A stretch of 64,000 nt of DNA, taken from contig NZ_CP069513.1 of the NCBI RefSeq assembly GCF_016889425.1, positions 496,001-560,000 on the forward strand, read 5' to 3'. This document shows positions 41,588 through 51,392 of the stretch, piece by piece; the first letter of the stretch is position 1, and each line of letters begins with the position of its first letter. Below the pieces are notes generated by a model. The model did not search any database. It was not told the origin of the DNA and worked only from the letters and a program-made list of their open reading frames with translations. The translations under genes were made by a program, and so were the position numbers. The stretch comes from Corynebacterium amycolatum. GTDB lineage: Bacteria; Actinomycetota; Actinomycetes; Mycobacteriales; Mycobacteriaceae.

Positions 41588-42259
41588 CTAATTCCGCGGC
41601 GCATTCTCGAGGACGATTCCAGAAGGAACTCCCGGGTCAGATGGCCAGTAGTATTCGTCATCGGCGAAGGTAATTGTTGTGCGCTCACCATCGTTGTGCA
41701 GAGCGGGATTAATCACGGCTGTCTTAATCTCGCGCGTATCCGGCCCGCCTTGCCCAGATAGCTTCGCCGTTACCTCGGTCGGTTGATCCAAAACCAAGAT
41801 GGCATAGGGGCCTTTATCCTGCGCACCAGGATTTGGGTCCTGTCGCTGCTCATAGGCAAGAACCTCCGCTCTGGTCTGAAACACTTTCACGGTTCCCGTG
41901 AGCGAATTGGCTCCAGACGTTGTCGCCGAAGAATCCGAGTCCGAAGTCCCGGACGCTCGCGAATGAGACCCCGAATCAGACCCAGACCCCGAGGCCTGCT
42001 GCCCCGACGTCGGATTCGGGCCACCATCGTCCCCAACACTGCCGCCAGCACCGTTGTCATCAGCAGCCACGGCATTGCTTTCGCTTGACGACGACACACT
42101 GCCCTCGGCAACCCCCGCACCACTATTTCGATCCCTGGAGACCTGGAGGGAAAGGAACAGCGCCAACCCCAGGACAATTAGGACCAACAACACCAATATG
42201 GCGATGAGCTGTTTGCGCGTCTTGTCACCTGGGTTAGACGTGGGCGAAGGCATAGTCAT
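41588..42259 (-). CDS. Membrane-anchored exported protein, unknown function
   Basis: A 223-residue protein: short cytoplasmic start, one transmembrane helix (about 17-40, QLIAILVLLVLIVLGLALFLSL), a Ser/Gly/Asp-rich stalk of about 80 residues, and a folded exported domain of about 100 (TGTVKVFQTRAEVLAYEQRQDPNPG to VLENAPRN). No Cys and no known family. It lies 10 bases after glfT2 on the same strand and is probably cotranscribed, which hints at a cell-envelope role. Confidence 0.7.
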   Translation of the reverse strand: MTMPSPTSNPGDKTRKQLIAILVLLVLIVLGLALFLSLQVSRDRNSGAGVAEGSVSSSSESNAVAADDNGAGGSVGDDGGPNPTSGQQASGSGSDSGSHSRASGTSDSDSSATTSGANSLTGTVKVFQTRAEVLAYEQRQDPNPGAQDKGPYAILVLDQPTEVTAKLSGQGGPDTREIKTAVINPALHNDGERTTITFADDEYYWPSDPGVPSGIVLENAPRN

Positions 42260-42269
42260 GACCGTAAAG

Positions 42270-44192
42270 CTACTCGCCTTGGAAGAACTTTTCCCAGTTG
42301 TCTTCGCTGGTCAAAGATGGCACGGCAGCACGCCACTGCTTCGCCAGGTCGTCCCACTTGGAGGACAGTTCGCGCATGAGGCTGATGGTCTCGGCACGCA
42401 TGGACTTTTCCTTATCCAGGTCGCGGACCAGGTGACGCACACCGTTCTGGGAAGCATCGGTGACCCAGACATCGTCGAAGGTGGAAATGTGCCACCAGAA
42501 GGCGTCCTCGAAGGCCACAGCCACCGGACCCGGGCGCTTCTTGCCCATCTGGGTGTACGCAAGCCGCTTTGCCATCGTCTTGTTTTCGCTGGAGATTTCG
42601 TGTGACGGTGGGCGAACCGGAGTCAGACCACCCGGCATCTCGTGCATCGGCAGCAGCTCGGTCTCCGGGAAGTTCTTTCGACCAGCAGAAATGCGTGCGA
42701 AGTCGCCCTGCGATGCGTTCTTCAGCACCTCCGGGCCACGCAGCAGGTCACGAACAGCTTCCATCTGCGTCCAGGCCAGGCCGTAGCGCATAGAGACCAG
42801 GTTCGAGAGGATTCGTCGTGAAGCGACGTTGACCATGTCCTTCGCGGTGACGTCGCCGTGCATGGTGGCGGCGATGAGGGAGTTGCGCAGGCCGAAGTAC
42901 TGGGCGGCGTTTTCGATGTCCTTCCAATAGAAATCGGCGTGCCAGACGGCTGCGCCCGGAATGGTGTCGGTCGGGTAACCGGCCTTGGCAGCACGGAAAC
43001 CGTAGTCGATGTCGTCGTACTGGAAGAACAGCGGCAGCGCCAGGCCAATCTTTTTAATGACCTCGGACGGCACCAGGCAGGTCCACCAGGCGTTGTAGTC
43101 AACACCCAGGCGACGCAGCTGGTGGTACTTGCGCACGTCCACGTCGGCGTAACCGAACTTGGGGTCGTTCTCCTCGACGGTCAGCGCCTTCCAGTTGTAG
43201 GTCTCGCCGGTGCGGAAGAGACTGGTCGGGTTGAACAGGAAGAGCATCTGCGCGCCGAGCAGCATCGGCTTTTCCGCGCACACGGCCAGAGCGGATAGGC
43301 GCAGGGTGGTTTCGGGTTCGGGCCGGATGTCGTCGTCGGTAAGCAGCACCATGCAGTCGCCCGCAGCGGTGGCATCGCGCATGCCGCGGGAGAAACCGCC
43401 GGCGCCGCCGAGGTTCGGCTGGTGGACGACGTTCAGGCGCTCGCCGAGGATCTCCTTGGCCCAGATGAAGTCAGCTTCGTCGGCTGGGTGCTGTTCGCCC
43501 TGGTCAACGACACGGATGGTGCGAACGCGCTCAAGGGCTGGCAGGTCCTCAGCCAGCGTGGCGACGGTTCGAGCACAGTCAACCGGTCGGTTGTAAGAAC
43601 AAATGACCAGGTCAGTCGGAATATCACGCTTGATAGCCGACTTGGGCACAACATAGCGGACATCGGAAATCTTTGCGCCTGCGTCCTCGGTGTCGAAGCG
43701 CAGGTGAATGGCACCGCCATCGGCGAAGCAGTCCAGCGGGACGGTCAGGCGCACCTCTTCATTGGCAGAACCCGACATCGGCGAGTGTTCACCGGTCCAG
43801 TTGCCGTCGGCATCCGAGCCGCCCGCTGCCCAGGAGTCCTCCAAGCGGAGGTGGCCCCCAATATCCTCGGTGTAGGCCAGCACACGCGCGGAACCGACCA
43901 CGCGCGCGCGGATTTCGACCTGCTTAATTGAGGTCCAGCGCTGCCAGTAAGAGGCTCTGAAGCGACCGAAGTAGGTGTCAGTGCGCACTACGGTGTGGCG
44001 ACCGAGCGTGATCGAGTTACGGGTGGCCTGCACCGAGCTGTCGTAGGCGCCAACGCCTTCGACTCGGTAGTACAAATCCGGCTCCACCCAGTCTGCGGGC
44101 GGAGCAAACAGCACGCGCTGAATAGTCAGCATGTCAACATCGGTTTCGGCGGTCAGCTGAGTGGATTCCTTATTAGAAGCAGTCGAAGTCAC
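42270..44192 (-). CDS. glfT2: Galactofuranosyltransferase GlfT2
   Basis: A 640-residue polymerase that builds the alternating beta-1,5/1,6 galactan chain. An N-terminal beta-sandwich (about 20-190) is followed by the GT-A domain: LVICSYNRPVDCARTV, QPNLGGAGGFSRGM, the metal site LLTDDDIRPEPE near 285, YDDIDYGFRAAKAGYP, and WHADFYWK with the catalytic-site His. The helical C terminus closes the fold. Close to M. tuberculosis Rv3808c (637 residues). A GtrA gene lies just upstream. The UDP-galactopyranose mutase gene usually next to it is not in this window. Confidence 0.96.
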   Translation of the reverse strand: MTSTASNKESTQLTAETDVDMLTIQRVLFAPPADWVEPDLYYRVEGVGAYDSSVQATRNSITLGRHTVVRTDTYFGRFRASYWQRWTSIKQVEIRARVVGSARVLAYTEDIGGHLRLEDSWAAGGSDADGNWTGEHSPMSGSANEEVRLTVPLDCFADGGAIHLRFDTEDAGAKISDVRYVVPKSAIKRDIPTDLVICSYNRPVDCARTVATLAEDLPALERVRTIRVVDQGEQHPADEADFIWAKEILGERLNVVHQPNLGGAGGFSRGMRDATAAGDCMVLLTDDDIRPEPETTLRLSALAVCAEKPMLLGAQMLFLFNPTSLFRTGETYNWKALTVEENDPKFGYADVDVRKYHQLRRLGVDYNAWWTCLVPSEVIKKIGLALPLFFQYDDIDYGFRAAKAGYPTDTIPGAAVWHADFYWKDIENAAQYFGLRNSLIAATMHGDVTAKDMVNVASRRILSNLVSMRYGLAWTQMEAVRDLLRGPEVLKNASQGDFARISAGRKNFPETELLPMHEMPGGLTPVRPPSHEISSENKTMAKRLAYTQMGKKRPGPVAVAFEDAFWWHISTFDDVWVTDASQNGVRHLVRDLDKEKSMRAETISLMRELSSKWDDLAKQWRAAVPSLTSEDNWEKFFQGE

Positions 44193-44210
44193 GTCCCCCA
44201 GCGTATCGCG

Positions 44211-44744
44211 CTATTTCACACGGAAGATGAATACACGCTGAATGATGAAGTTAATTACCGTCGCAACGCCCTGCGCGACAACGAATGCGCCGAACTGTGC
44301 CCACTGCGCGTTCCAGCCCCAGGATTCGACGAGCCAGGGCTGCAACACGTTGAAAATACCGACCTGCGTGGCGTAAGTGATCAGGTACAGCACCGCAACT
44401 GCCAGCACCTTCTTCGCCGAGGACTTCGCCTTGAAGGTCCAGCGGCTGTTAATGATGTACGCCGTAATCGTGCCGAAAACCCAGCCGACCGTCTTGCCCC
44501 AGAAGTTGGTCGCCCCGAAGACGTTGAGCATGATGAACGTCAGGCCGAAGTCCACCACCGCCGCGATGACGCCGGAGATGATAAAGCGCATCATCTGCAC
44601 TTTCAGTCCGTGCTCGTCCTTGGTCTCCGTCGCCATCGGCACTGCGGCCGAGTCCTCTACGACAAAGCCATTTTCGTGGGAGCCGTTTCCGAGCTTGCCG
44701 TTTTCACGGTTCGTGTTTTCATTTGCTGTTTCATTCGCTGACAC
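44211..44744 (-). CDS. GtrA-family membrane protein (Rv3789-like)
   Basis: A 177-residue protein with four transmembrane helices of the GtrA family (MRFIISGVIAAVVDFGLTFIMLNVFG, WVFGTITAYIINSRWTF, VINFIIQRVFIF). The relative Rv3789 sits beside dprE1 and has been linked to decaprenyl-phosphoryl-arabinose translocation or to anchoring other arabinan enzymes. The first 40 residues are Asn/Glu-rich and poorly conserved, so a later start is possible. It is 18 bases upstream of glfT2 in the same direction. Confidence 0.85.
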   Translation of the reverse strand: MSANETANENTNRENGKLGNGSHENGFVVEDSAAVPMATETKDEHGLKVQMMRFIISGVIAAVVDFGLTFIMLNVFGATNFWGKTVGWVFGTITAYIINSRWTFKAKSSAKKVLAVAVLYLITYATQVGIFNVLQPWLVESWGWNAQWAQFGAFVVAQGVATVINFIIQRVFIFRVK

Positions 44745-44822
44745 GCCTAGAAATTCTAGGCCACCGGCCAGCTAACAAACAGCCAGCGCGAACATGAAGA
44801 GGCAATAAAGAGGAGAAACGAA

Positions 44823-45806
44823 CTAACGCCGCAGCGCCTCACGCAGCAGATCCAGCCGCTCCACTGGCGAGAGCGCATCCTCCCCAGCTAGGCCCAACGC
44901 ACTCATCTCCGCCCAGCTAGCCGCCGCCAATTCCTCCACATCCTCGCCGGATAGCGGGATGCCCTCGTCGCTCTCCCAACCGAGGCGCTCCATGACATGC
45001 GCCGCCACATCATGCCGCAGCTCATCCGAGGTCAGCGCCGCCAAACACAGCAGCTCCACCAACGCCGCATCGTGCCCGGCTGGGTCTTTCTCGGCGTCCT
45101 CTATAGGCAATGCACGCAATCGCTTGACGACGCTCTCCCCCGCCTCCCCGGTCAATTCCAGCGCGGTTGATTCCGACCTCTGCAGGTCCAGAGCCTGTAA
45201 CAGGGGCACGAATTCAAACACCCCCGACCTCTCGATGATGTCCACGACATCGGCACGAGCGGTGGCCAACGTATTTTGAATAGAGTCCCGTCCGGTCAAT
45301 TCCCTATTGATTGCGGCAATATCTACCGGCTCCTCCGCGTCCACATCCCCCAGTGCGCGGATAGCACCCGAGCCACCGATGCACAGGGCATCCGGTGTGG
45401 CCTCATCGCGGGCAAAAGCTTCTCTGACCTGCAAGGTATGTTCCCACAGGCCCCACTGCCAGATAAGGGTATCGCCGGGACTTTGCAGCACCTCGGCAAC
45501 TGTGGTGGATAAGGGAACATCGACGACTTCGCCCGCTGCGGGTCTGCCGCCAGTCACCAGCTGCGCCACAGACTCCACCGCAGAGCCGGGCAAATGGAAC
45601 TTCGTCGGCACGCTTTCGTCGCCCCACCCAAAGATGACCGCTAACACGCGGGACAGGCTTCGCAGATCCATCTGGTCATTGACCCCGAAGACGCGGTGGG
45701 CACTGCACGGTTCTTCCTCTAAAGAGGCACCGATAATGAGCGTGGCCGGTTCCGTGGCCACGCGAACGCCTGGGAAGGCGACTACGTTATCGGTCTGTGC
45801 TGCCAT
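44823..45806 (-). CDS. Hypothetical protein with pRiA4b ORF3-like N-terminal part
   Basis: A 327-residue soluble, acidic protein. Residues about 48-165 (LSRVLAVIFGWGDES..FHLPGS, then IWQWGLWEHTLQVREAF and PDALCIGGSGAIRALGDVD) resemble the pRiA4b ORF-3/MM3350-like domain, whose function is unknown. The C-terminal half is helical with no recognised family. The resemblance is weak and based on motif order only. The neighbouring gene on the same strand may be cotranscribed. Confidence 0.5.
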   Translation of the reverse strand: MAAQTDNVVAFPGVRVATEPATLIIGASLEEEPCSAHRVFGVNDQMDLRSLSRVLAVIFGWGDESVPTKFHLPGSAVESVAQLVTGGRPAAGEVVDVPLSTTVAEVLQSPGDTLIWQWGLWEHTLQVREAFARDEATPDALCIGGSGAIRALGDVDAEEPVDIAAINRELTGRDSIQNTLATARADVVDIIERSGVFEFVPLLQALDLQRSESTALELTGEAGESVVKRLRALPIEDAEKDPAGHDAALVELLCLAALTSDELRHDVAAHVMERLGWESDEGIPLSGEDVEELAAASWAEMSALGLAGEDALSPVERLDLLREALRR

Positions 45807-45857
45807 ACTTCACAGCGTACGCAGGAAAAACAAGGTGGCCTGGATAGCAAAAACTCG

Positions 45858-46478
45858 CTACAATGCGCGCGTTTTTACCAGCGGAATCTGGCGCGGCTCC
45901 GCGCCCCACGGCTCTGCCAAGTACTTGCGACGCAGGCGCTGCGACTCCACAGCCATCCACTGCGCCACCAGCTCTTCTACCCCGCGGGCAAGCCCCAGCA
46001 CCGGTCCTGCGACTTTTTCGCCAACATGCGGAAAATCAATGACCTCCACGTCGTTGACCTTGGGAAACCGCGGCTCCGTCAGATTTCCCTTGCCGGGCTT
46101 GGCCTTCTCTTCCTTCGCGGCGGCGCGCAGCTGTCCGATGTGGTCACGAATACCGGCCACCGATGCTGGCAGGTCCACCACCGTGGCCCCCGCCTGCTCA
46201 ATCGCCTGCGATAGCAGGTCCGCCCCCTCAGCCCCCTCAGCACTCTCAGCTGAAGCGTCACCGTCACCATCGCCCGCGGTCACAGTTGCAACAAAGCAAC
46301 CGGTGAGCAGATTGGTGGCGGTCTCCAGGGCTCCGTCGTCAAGCGGATCCACCAGCCATGCACCCGACAACCTCTCGCCTGCAAAGGACGGCGAGAGCTC
46401 CACATGCCAAATGACAACGGGCGATGTGGAACTACATACGGCAAGGGTCTGCGGAGTAGCAGCGGGCGTGGACGTCAT
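45858..46478 (-). CDS. Hypothetical protein
   Basis: A 206-residue protein starting MTSTPAATPQTLAVCSS. Visible parts: VVIWHVELSPSFAGERLSGAWLVDPLDDGALETATNLL, an Ala/Glu-rich linker (DASAESAEGAEGADLL), and a basic C terminus (MAVESQRLRRKYLAEPWGAEPRQIPL). No family recognised. The frame extends further upstream, but that part would overlap the divergent gene at 46531 and looks non-coding. It carries one CGTCGTHAAGC repeat (encoding PLDDG). Confidence 0.6.
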   Translation of the reverse strand: MTSTPAATPQTLAVCSSTSPVVIWHVELSPSFAGERLSGAWLVDPLDDGALETATNLLTGCFVATVTAGDGDGDASAESAEGAEGADLLSQAIEQAGATVVDLPASVAGIRDHIGQLRAAAKEEKAKPGKGNLTEPRFPKVNDVEVIDFPHVGEKVAGPVLGLARGVEELVAQWMAVESQRLRRKYLAEPWGAEPRQIPLVKTRAL

Positions 46479-46530
46479 GAGGTTGATGGTATCGCGAGTG
46501 ACGGATTCGAAGCGGGGTAGCCTGTATCGC

Positions 46531-46758
46531 ATGTTCGACTTTTTTAAGAAGAAGCCGCGCGAAACCATCAACATGGCCGCCGAGTACACCAATACCCCGC
46601 TGTCGAACCAGATGGTCATGCTGTTCGCCGAGGAACTGCCCATCCTCGACAGCACAGAGCGCGCACAGGTCTACCGCGCACTCGAGGCCTACGACGGCCC
46701 GCAGATCACCTCGCAGGAAATGCTGCCGGAAGAGATCCGAAAAATTATGGATCTATAG
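46531..46758 (+). CDS. Small hypothetical protein
   Basis: A 75-residue protein starting [19 protein letters not shown] and ending [10 protein letters not shown], with an acidic helical middle ([26 protein letters not shown]). It is divergent from the previous gene and lies 113 bases before dprE1. The composition looks genuine: charged, well-spaced hydrophobics, and a normal start and stop. Function unknown. Confidence 0.6.
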   Translation: MFDFFKKKPRETINMAAEYTNTPLSNQMVMLFAEELPILDSTERAQVYRALEAYDGPQITSQEMLPEEIRKIMDL

Positions 46759-46871
46759 CCCCTCCGTACATTTCGCTCGCTTTCCGACGGCCCGTGCGCG
46801 GCCTCAAGCGTGACCAACACCTCGGAGCGTCACGGGCGACGGAGCCGGTGCAAGGGGGTAGCCTAGCCTTG

Positions 46872-48341
46872 ATGTCCACTAACACTAACGGCAAGTCCAG
46901 CACCGATGCTTCGAACGGTGCCTACGGAGCCGTACACACAGAAGCCAGGACCCTAACCGGTTGGGGTCGTACTGCCCCCGCTAAGTCCCAGGTGCTGTCG
47001 ACGCCGGACTTGGATGAAATCGTTAACGCCGTCAAGGCTGTCGCAGACCAGAACTCCGACAAGCCTGCCCACCTGCGCCGCGGTGTGATTGCCCGCGGTA
47101 TGGGCCGCTCCTACGGCGACCCCGCCCAGAACTCGGGCGGTCTTGTCATCGACATGCAGAAGCTCAACAAGATTCACTCCATTGATCAGGAGTCGGCGAT
47201 TGTTGATGTCGACGGCGGTGTCACGCTGGATCAGCTGATGAAGGCTGCACTGCCCTACGGCCTGTGGGTACCGGTACTGCCGGGTACTCGCCAGGTGACC
47301 ATCGGTGGTGCCATTGGTCCGGATATTCACGGTAAGAACCACCACTCCGCAGGTTCTTTCGGCAACCATGTGCTGTCGATGGAGCTGCTGGTCGCTGACG
47401 GCCGCATCCTGCACCTCGAGCCGGAGGGCTCCGCAGATGATCCGGACGGCAAGCTGTTCTGGGCAACTGTCGGCGGCATGGGCCTGACCGGCATTATTGT
47501 CCGCGCTCGGATCAAGATGACCAAGACCGAGACGGCCTACTTCATCGCCGATGGCGACATGACCCACACTCTGGACGAGACCATCGAGTTCCACTCCGAT
47601 GGCTCCGAGGAGAACTTCACTTACTCCTCCGCGTGGTTCGATGCCATCTCGCCGGAGCCGAAGCTGGGACGCGCCGCAATCTCCCGCGGTTCGCTGGCAA
47701 CCCTGGCTCAGCTGGAGGAATACGCCCCGAAGCTGGCCAAGGACCCGCTGAAGTTCAACGCTCCGCAGCTGGTGACCGTGCCGGATATCTTCCCGTCCTT
47801 CACCATGAACAAGCTGACCATGATCAGCATTGGTGAGCTGTGGTGGCTGAAGTCCGGTACCTACCGGAACCAGGTGCAGAACCTCACGCAGTTCTACCAG
47901 CCACTGGATCTCATCGGTGAGTGGAACCGCGGCTATGGCTCCAAGGGCTTCCTGCAGTACCAGTTCGTTGTTCCGCGCGAGGCCGTCGAGCCGTTCAAGG
48001 AGATTGTCCGCGATATCCAGCGCTCCGGCCACTACTCGGCACTGAATGTGTTCAAGCTGTTCGGCGAGGGTAACCGCGCTCCGCTGTCTTACCCGATGCC
48101 GGGTTGGAACGTCTGCGTGGACTTCCCAATCAAGCCGGGTCTCGGCCAGTTCCTGGACGACCTCGACCGTCGCGTCATGGAGTTCGGTGGCCGCCTCTAC
48201 CTGGCCAAGGAGTCGCGCACTTCCGCCGCTAACTTCCACCAGATGTACCCCGAGATGCAGAGCTGGCTGGACACCCGCAATGAGATCGACCCGCACGGTG
48301 TCTTCGCCTCTGACATGTCTCGTCGCCTGGAACTGCACTAA
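46872..48341 (+). CDS. dprE1: Decaprenylphosphoryl-beta-D-ribose 2'-oxidase
   Basis: A 489-residue FAD oxidase, first half of the epimerase that makes decaprenyl-phosphoryl-arabinose, the arabinan donor. The FAD domain has [20 protein letters not shown] and [25 protein letters not shown]. Counting from the C terminus, Cys415 in [10 protein letters not shown] aligns with M. tuberculosis Cys387, the residue trapped by benzothiazinones, and Lys446 with Lys418. ATG 46872 is chosen because the upstream extension lacks conserved sequence; TAGCCT seven bases before it may be a -10 box, suggesting a leaderless mRNA. dprE2 follows after 25 bases. Confidence 0.96.
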   Translation: MSTNTNGKSSTDASNGAYGAVHTEARTLTGWGRTAPAKSQVLSTPDLDEIVNAVKAVADQNSDKPAHLRRGVIARGMGRSYGDPAQNSGGLVIDMQKLNKIHSIDQESAIVDVDGGVTLDQLMKAALPYGLWVPVLPGTRQVTIGGAIGPDIHGKNHHSAGSFGNHVLSMELLVADGRILHLEPEGSADDPDGKLFWATVGGMGLTGIIVRARIKMTKTETAYFIADGDMTHTLDETIEFHSDGSEENFTYSSAWFDAISPEPKLGRAAISRGSLATLAQLEEYAPKLAKDPLKFNAPQLVTVPDIFPSFTMNKLTMISIGELWWLKSGTYRNQVQNLTQFYQPLDLIGEWNRGYGSKGFLQYQFVVPREAVEPFKEIVRDIQRSGHYSALNVFKLFGEGNRAPLSYPMPGWNVCVDFPIKPGLGQFLDDLDRRVMEFGGRLYLAKESRTSAANFHQMYPEMQSWLDTRNEIDPHGVFASDMSRRLELH

Positions 48342-48366
48342 GACAACCGAGAGGATTTGAGCCCCA

Positions 48367-49128
48367 ATGATTAATGCTGTAGGCGCTGCCCAGTCCATCC
48401 TGCTGCTCGGCGGCACCAGTGAAATCGGTCTGGCGATCACCGCCGAGTTCCTGAAGAAGGGCCCGGCCAAGGTCATCCTGGCTTCCCTGCCCAACGATCC
48501 GCTGCGTGAGGCCTCCGCTGAGAAGATGAAGGCCGCCGGCGCTTCCGAGGTGGTCACCCTCGACTTCGACGCAACGGACTTCGACTCCCACCCGGAGGTC
48601 GTCGAGAAGGCATTTGCCGACGGCGACGTGGATATCTGCATCGTCGCGTTCGGCATGCTTGGCGACGCCGAGGAGCTCTGGCAGAACCAGCGCAAGGCCG
48701 TCCTGGCTGCGAACATCAACTACACCGGCGCGGTGTCGATGGGTGTTCTGGTTGGTCAGAAGTTCAAGGCGCAGGGCCACGGCCAGTTCATTGCCATGTC
48801 CTCCGTCGCTGGTGAGCGCGTGCGTCGCTCCAACTTTGTCTACGGTTCCACCAAGGCCGGCCTGGATGGTTTCTACCTGAACCTGGGTGAGGCCCTGGAG
48901 GAGTACGGCGTCAAGACCCTGGTTATCCGCCCGGGTCAGGTCCGTACCCGTATGTCCGCTGATGTGGACGAGGCGCCACTGACTGTGAATAAGGAAGATG
49001 TCGCCAAGCTCGCGGTGAAGTCCGTCGAGGCCGGCAAGACCCTGGTCTGGGCTCCGCCAGCATTCCAGCTGGTGATGATGGTGCTGAAGCACATTCCGCG
49101 CCCGATCTTCAAGAAGCTGCCGATTTAA
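48367..49128 (+). CDS. dprE2: Decaprenylphosphoryl-2-keto-ribose reductase
   Basis: A 253-residue short-chain dehydrogenase, the second half of the DprE1/DprE2 epimerase. The NAD(P)H loop is [13 protein letters not shown] (residues 12-24), the active site YGSTKAG follows an upstream [14 protein letters not shown], and [11 protein letters not shown] is the usual next segment. The C terminus ([20 protein letters not shown]) is hydrophobic and basic, suited to membrane contact. GAGAGG precedes the ATG. Same operon as dprE1, with aftA and emb downstream. Confidence 0.95.
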   Translation: MINAVGAAQSILLLGGTSEIGLAITAEFLKKGPAKVILASLPNDPLREASAEKMKAAGASEVVTLDFDATDFDSHPEVVEKAFADGDVDICIVAFGMLGDAEELWQNQRKAVLAANINYTGAVSMGVLVGQKFKAQGHGQFIAMSSVAGERVRRSNFVYGSTKAGLDGFYLNLGEALEEYGVKTLVIRPGQVRTRMSADVDEAPLTVNKEDVAKLAVKSVEAGKTLVWAPPAFQLVMMVLKHIPRPIFKKLPI

Positions 49129-49238
49129 AAGTGGGGTTCGAGGGACTTGATAGAACTCGGCGGGGCTTGACGGGCTGACGTACCCACCTTTAGCTCCGCC
49201 GTTCGTCGGAGTCCGGTTCCTGTGCAAAACTTGAGGGC

Positions 49239-51260
49239 ATGGTAGACAAGCAGGCCGAAACCTCGAGCGCTGACACCACGGGTGCCGACAACACTAGCGC
49301 CAACACAACGGGCGAACGATCCTATAGTGAGCTGGTTGACGAAGATCGCTACGAGATCTTCAATGATGACCAGCTCTCCCTCAAGGCTGCCCTCCTCTAC
49401 CTGGTCGCAGCGCTTGTGGGCGGTTCGGTTATCGCTCTAGCGTCCTGGTTTGTGTTCCACCGCCTGTCACTGCCGGCCTTTGGCGGCTCGCAGCTGACCA
49501 GAGCGGTCGCAACAGCGCTGATTGTCATCACGCTGACGCTCACCACCGTCCTGCTGTATTTCTTCGCCACCAAGGGCAAAGACAATCGCCCCAGGTGGCT
49601 AACGTGGTTGACGTACCTGATGGCTTACATGTCACCGGCCATTCTGGTGGTCTCTGCCGTCGGCCTGCCGCTGAGCTCGACCAAGCTGTGGCTGGACGGC
49701 CTTTCTGTCGACCAGGAGTTCCGCACTGAATACCTCACCAGGATGGCCGCGGAGCCTGGCCTGCATGACATGTCGTACATCGACATCCCGTCTTTCTACC
49801 CCGCTGGTTGGTTCTTCCTGGGCGGACGCCTGGCCAATATCCTGGGCATTGCCGGCTGGGAGGTCTTCCAGCTCTGGGCGTTGATGACACTCGCCGCTGC
49901 TGGCTGTGTTTTGATTCCGGTGTGGCAACGCCTGAGTGGCTCCCTGCCAGTAGCCACTGGCATTGCGCTGACAACCACGGCCGTCGCCCTGGCCACTGTC
50001 GCCGATGAGCCCTACGCCGCAGTCGTTGCTATGGGTCTTCCGGCGATGACCGTGATGGCCTGGCGCGGTCTCACCGGCGCTTGGTCCGCTATGTTTGGCG
50101 TGCTCGTCTTCCTGGGTATTTCTGCGACTTTCTACACTCTTTACACTGCCGTAGGCGCGCTTATTGTGGTCGTGTTGGCCGTGGTCGCGTGGACGTCGTC
50201 AAGCTCGTGGATGCCTGTAGTGCGCCTGATCATTATGGGCGTGGGATCGATGCTGATTGCGGCGACGGCGTGGGGTCCGTACATGCTGGCGGTTGCAACG
50301 GGGGCACCGCGCTCGGGCGCGACAGCGACGCATTACCTGCCGCCGGAGGGCGCGCAGCTGCCTTTGCCGATGCTCGCCGCCAGCGTGATCGGTGTGCTGT
50401 GTTTCATCGGTGTCGTGCGCATGCTGGTCAGCGCTACAGAGCCGGATGCGCGCGCGCTCGGCCTGGGCACGCTGGTGCTCTACGGCTGGGTAGTGGCCTC
50501 GATGGTGGCGACACTGCTCGGACGCACGCTGCTGGGGTTTCGCCTCACCGCACCGATTACGTTCATGTTGATTGCGGCTGGTGTGGTTGCGCTTGCCGAC
50601 GCCCGTCTCAACGGCATCGAGAAGTACTGGCCGCAGGCGGCACCAGCTCACATTGCCAAGCGTGTTTCCGCGGTAATGGCGGCAGTCTTGCTGCTGGCGG
50701 GCATTGGCTACGCGCAGTCGATTCCGAATAAGTTGCATGGCGCCATCGACTTGGCGCATACCGACACCGACGGTAACGGCGAGCGCGCGGACCGCTTCCC
50801 ACCGAATGCCGGGGCGTGGTACTCAGCGGTGGACCAAACGCTGAAGGAGGCTGGGCTCGATCCGGCCCAGACAGTGGTGCTGACGGATGAGAAGAATTTC
50901 CAGGCACTCTATCCCTGGTACGGATTCCAGGCACTGACCAGTCACTACGCTAACCCTCTGGGTGAGTTTGACCGCCGTAATCAGGCATTGGAGGAATGGT
51001 CGGAGATTCGCGACCCCGATGAGCTCGTGCAGGCAATGGACGAAACGCCGTGGCGCGGACCAGATGCCATTGTGCTGCGAGGCGAGGTTGAGACGCCTGA
51101 TGGCGAGGATGCCGCTCCGCTGACGTTGGATATCGCGGATGATATCTATCCGAACAATCCGAATGTGGTCTTCCGGAGCCTGAATTTTGCCCGCTCTGCG
51201 TTTGAGAAGCACTGGGAGCTAAACCAGGTCGGCCCGTTTGTAGTGGCGGTTCGCAAGTAG
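49239..51260 (+). CDS. aftA: Galactan 5-O-arabinofuranosyltransferase AftA
   Basis: A 673-residue GT85-type membrane enzyme that attaches the first arabinofuranose to galactan from decaprenyl-phosphoryl-arabinose. Eleven or so transmembrane helices occupy about 50-490; the loop GLPLSSTKLWLDGLSVDQEFRTEYLTRMAAEPGLHDMSYIDIPSFYPAGWFFLGGR holds the conserved acidic residues. A C-terminal exported domain of about 170 residues follows. Close to Rv3792. It sits between dprE2 and emb, as in mycobacteria. Confidence 0.94.
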   Translation: MVDKQAETSSADTTGADNTSANTTGERSYSELVDEDRYEIFNDDQLSLKAALLYLVAALVGGSVIALASWFVFHRLSLPAFGGSQLTRAVATALIVITLTLTTVLLYFFATKGKDNRPRWLTWLTYLMAYMSPAILVVSAVGLPLSSTKLWLDGLSVDQEFRTEYLTRMAAEPGLHDMSYIDIPSFYPAGWFFLGGRLANILGIAGWEVFQLWALMTLAAAGCVLIPVWQRLSGSLPVATGIALTTTAVALATVADEPYAAVVAMGLPAMTVMAWRGLTGAWSAMFGVLVFLGISATFYTLYTAVGALIVVVLAVVAWTSSSSWMPVVRLIIMGVGSMLIAATAWGPYMLAVATGAPRSGATATHYLPPEGAQLPLPMLAASVIGVLCFIGVVRMLVSATEPDARALGLGTLVLYGWVVASMVATLLGRTLLGFRLTAPITFMLIAAGVVALADARLNGIEKYWPQAAPAHIAKRVSAVMAAVLLLAGIGYAQSIPNKLHGAIDLAHTDTDGNGERADRFPPNAGAWYSAVDQTLKEAGLDPAQTVVLTDEKNFQALYPWYGFQALTSHYANPLGEFDRRNQALEEWSEIRDPDELVQAMDETPWRGPDAIVLRGEVETPDGEDAAPLTLDIADDIYPNNPNVVFRSLNFARSAFEKHWELNQVGPFVVAVRK

Positions 51261-51392
51261 GTATTGGCAAGTAGGTATTAGGCGGCTATTCCCTGTCGCA
51301 AACGTGATTCCTGTTACTAATGTGGAAACTGTGATGTAACTTTCGCGTTGCAAACTCAAAGAAAAAGGCCAATTACCGTAGTATCTTTCCTT

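Noticed and set aside
46953-48719. A 588-codon open frame opposite dprE1/dprE2
   Set aside because: It covers two firmly identified genes on the other strand; high GC content leaves antisense frames open.
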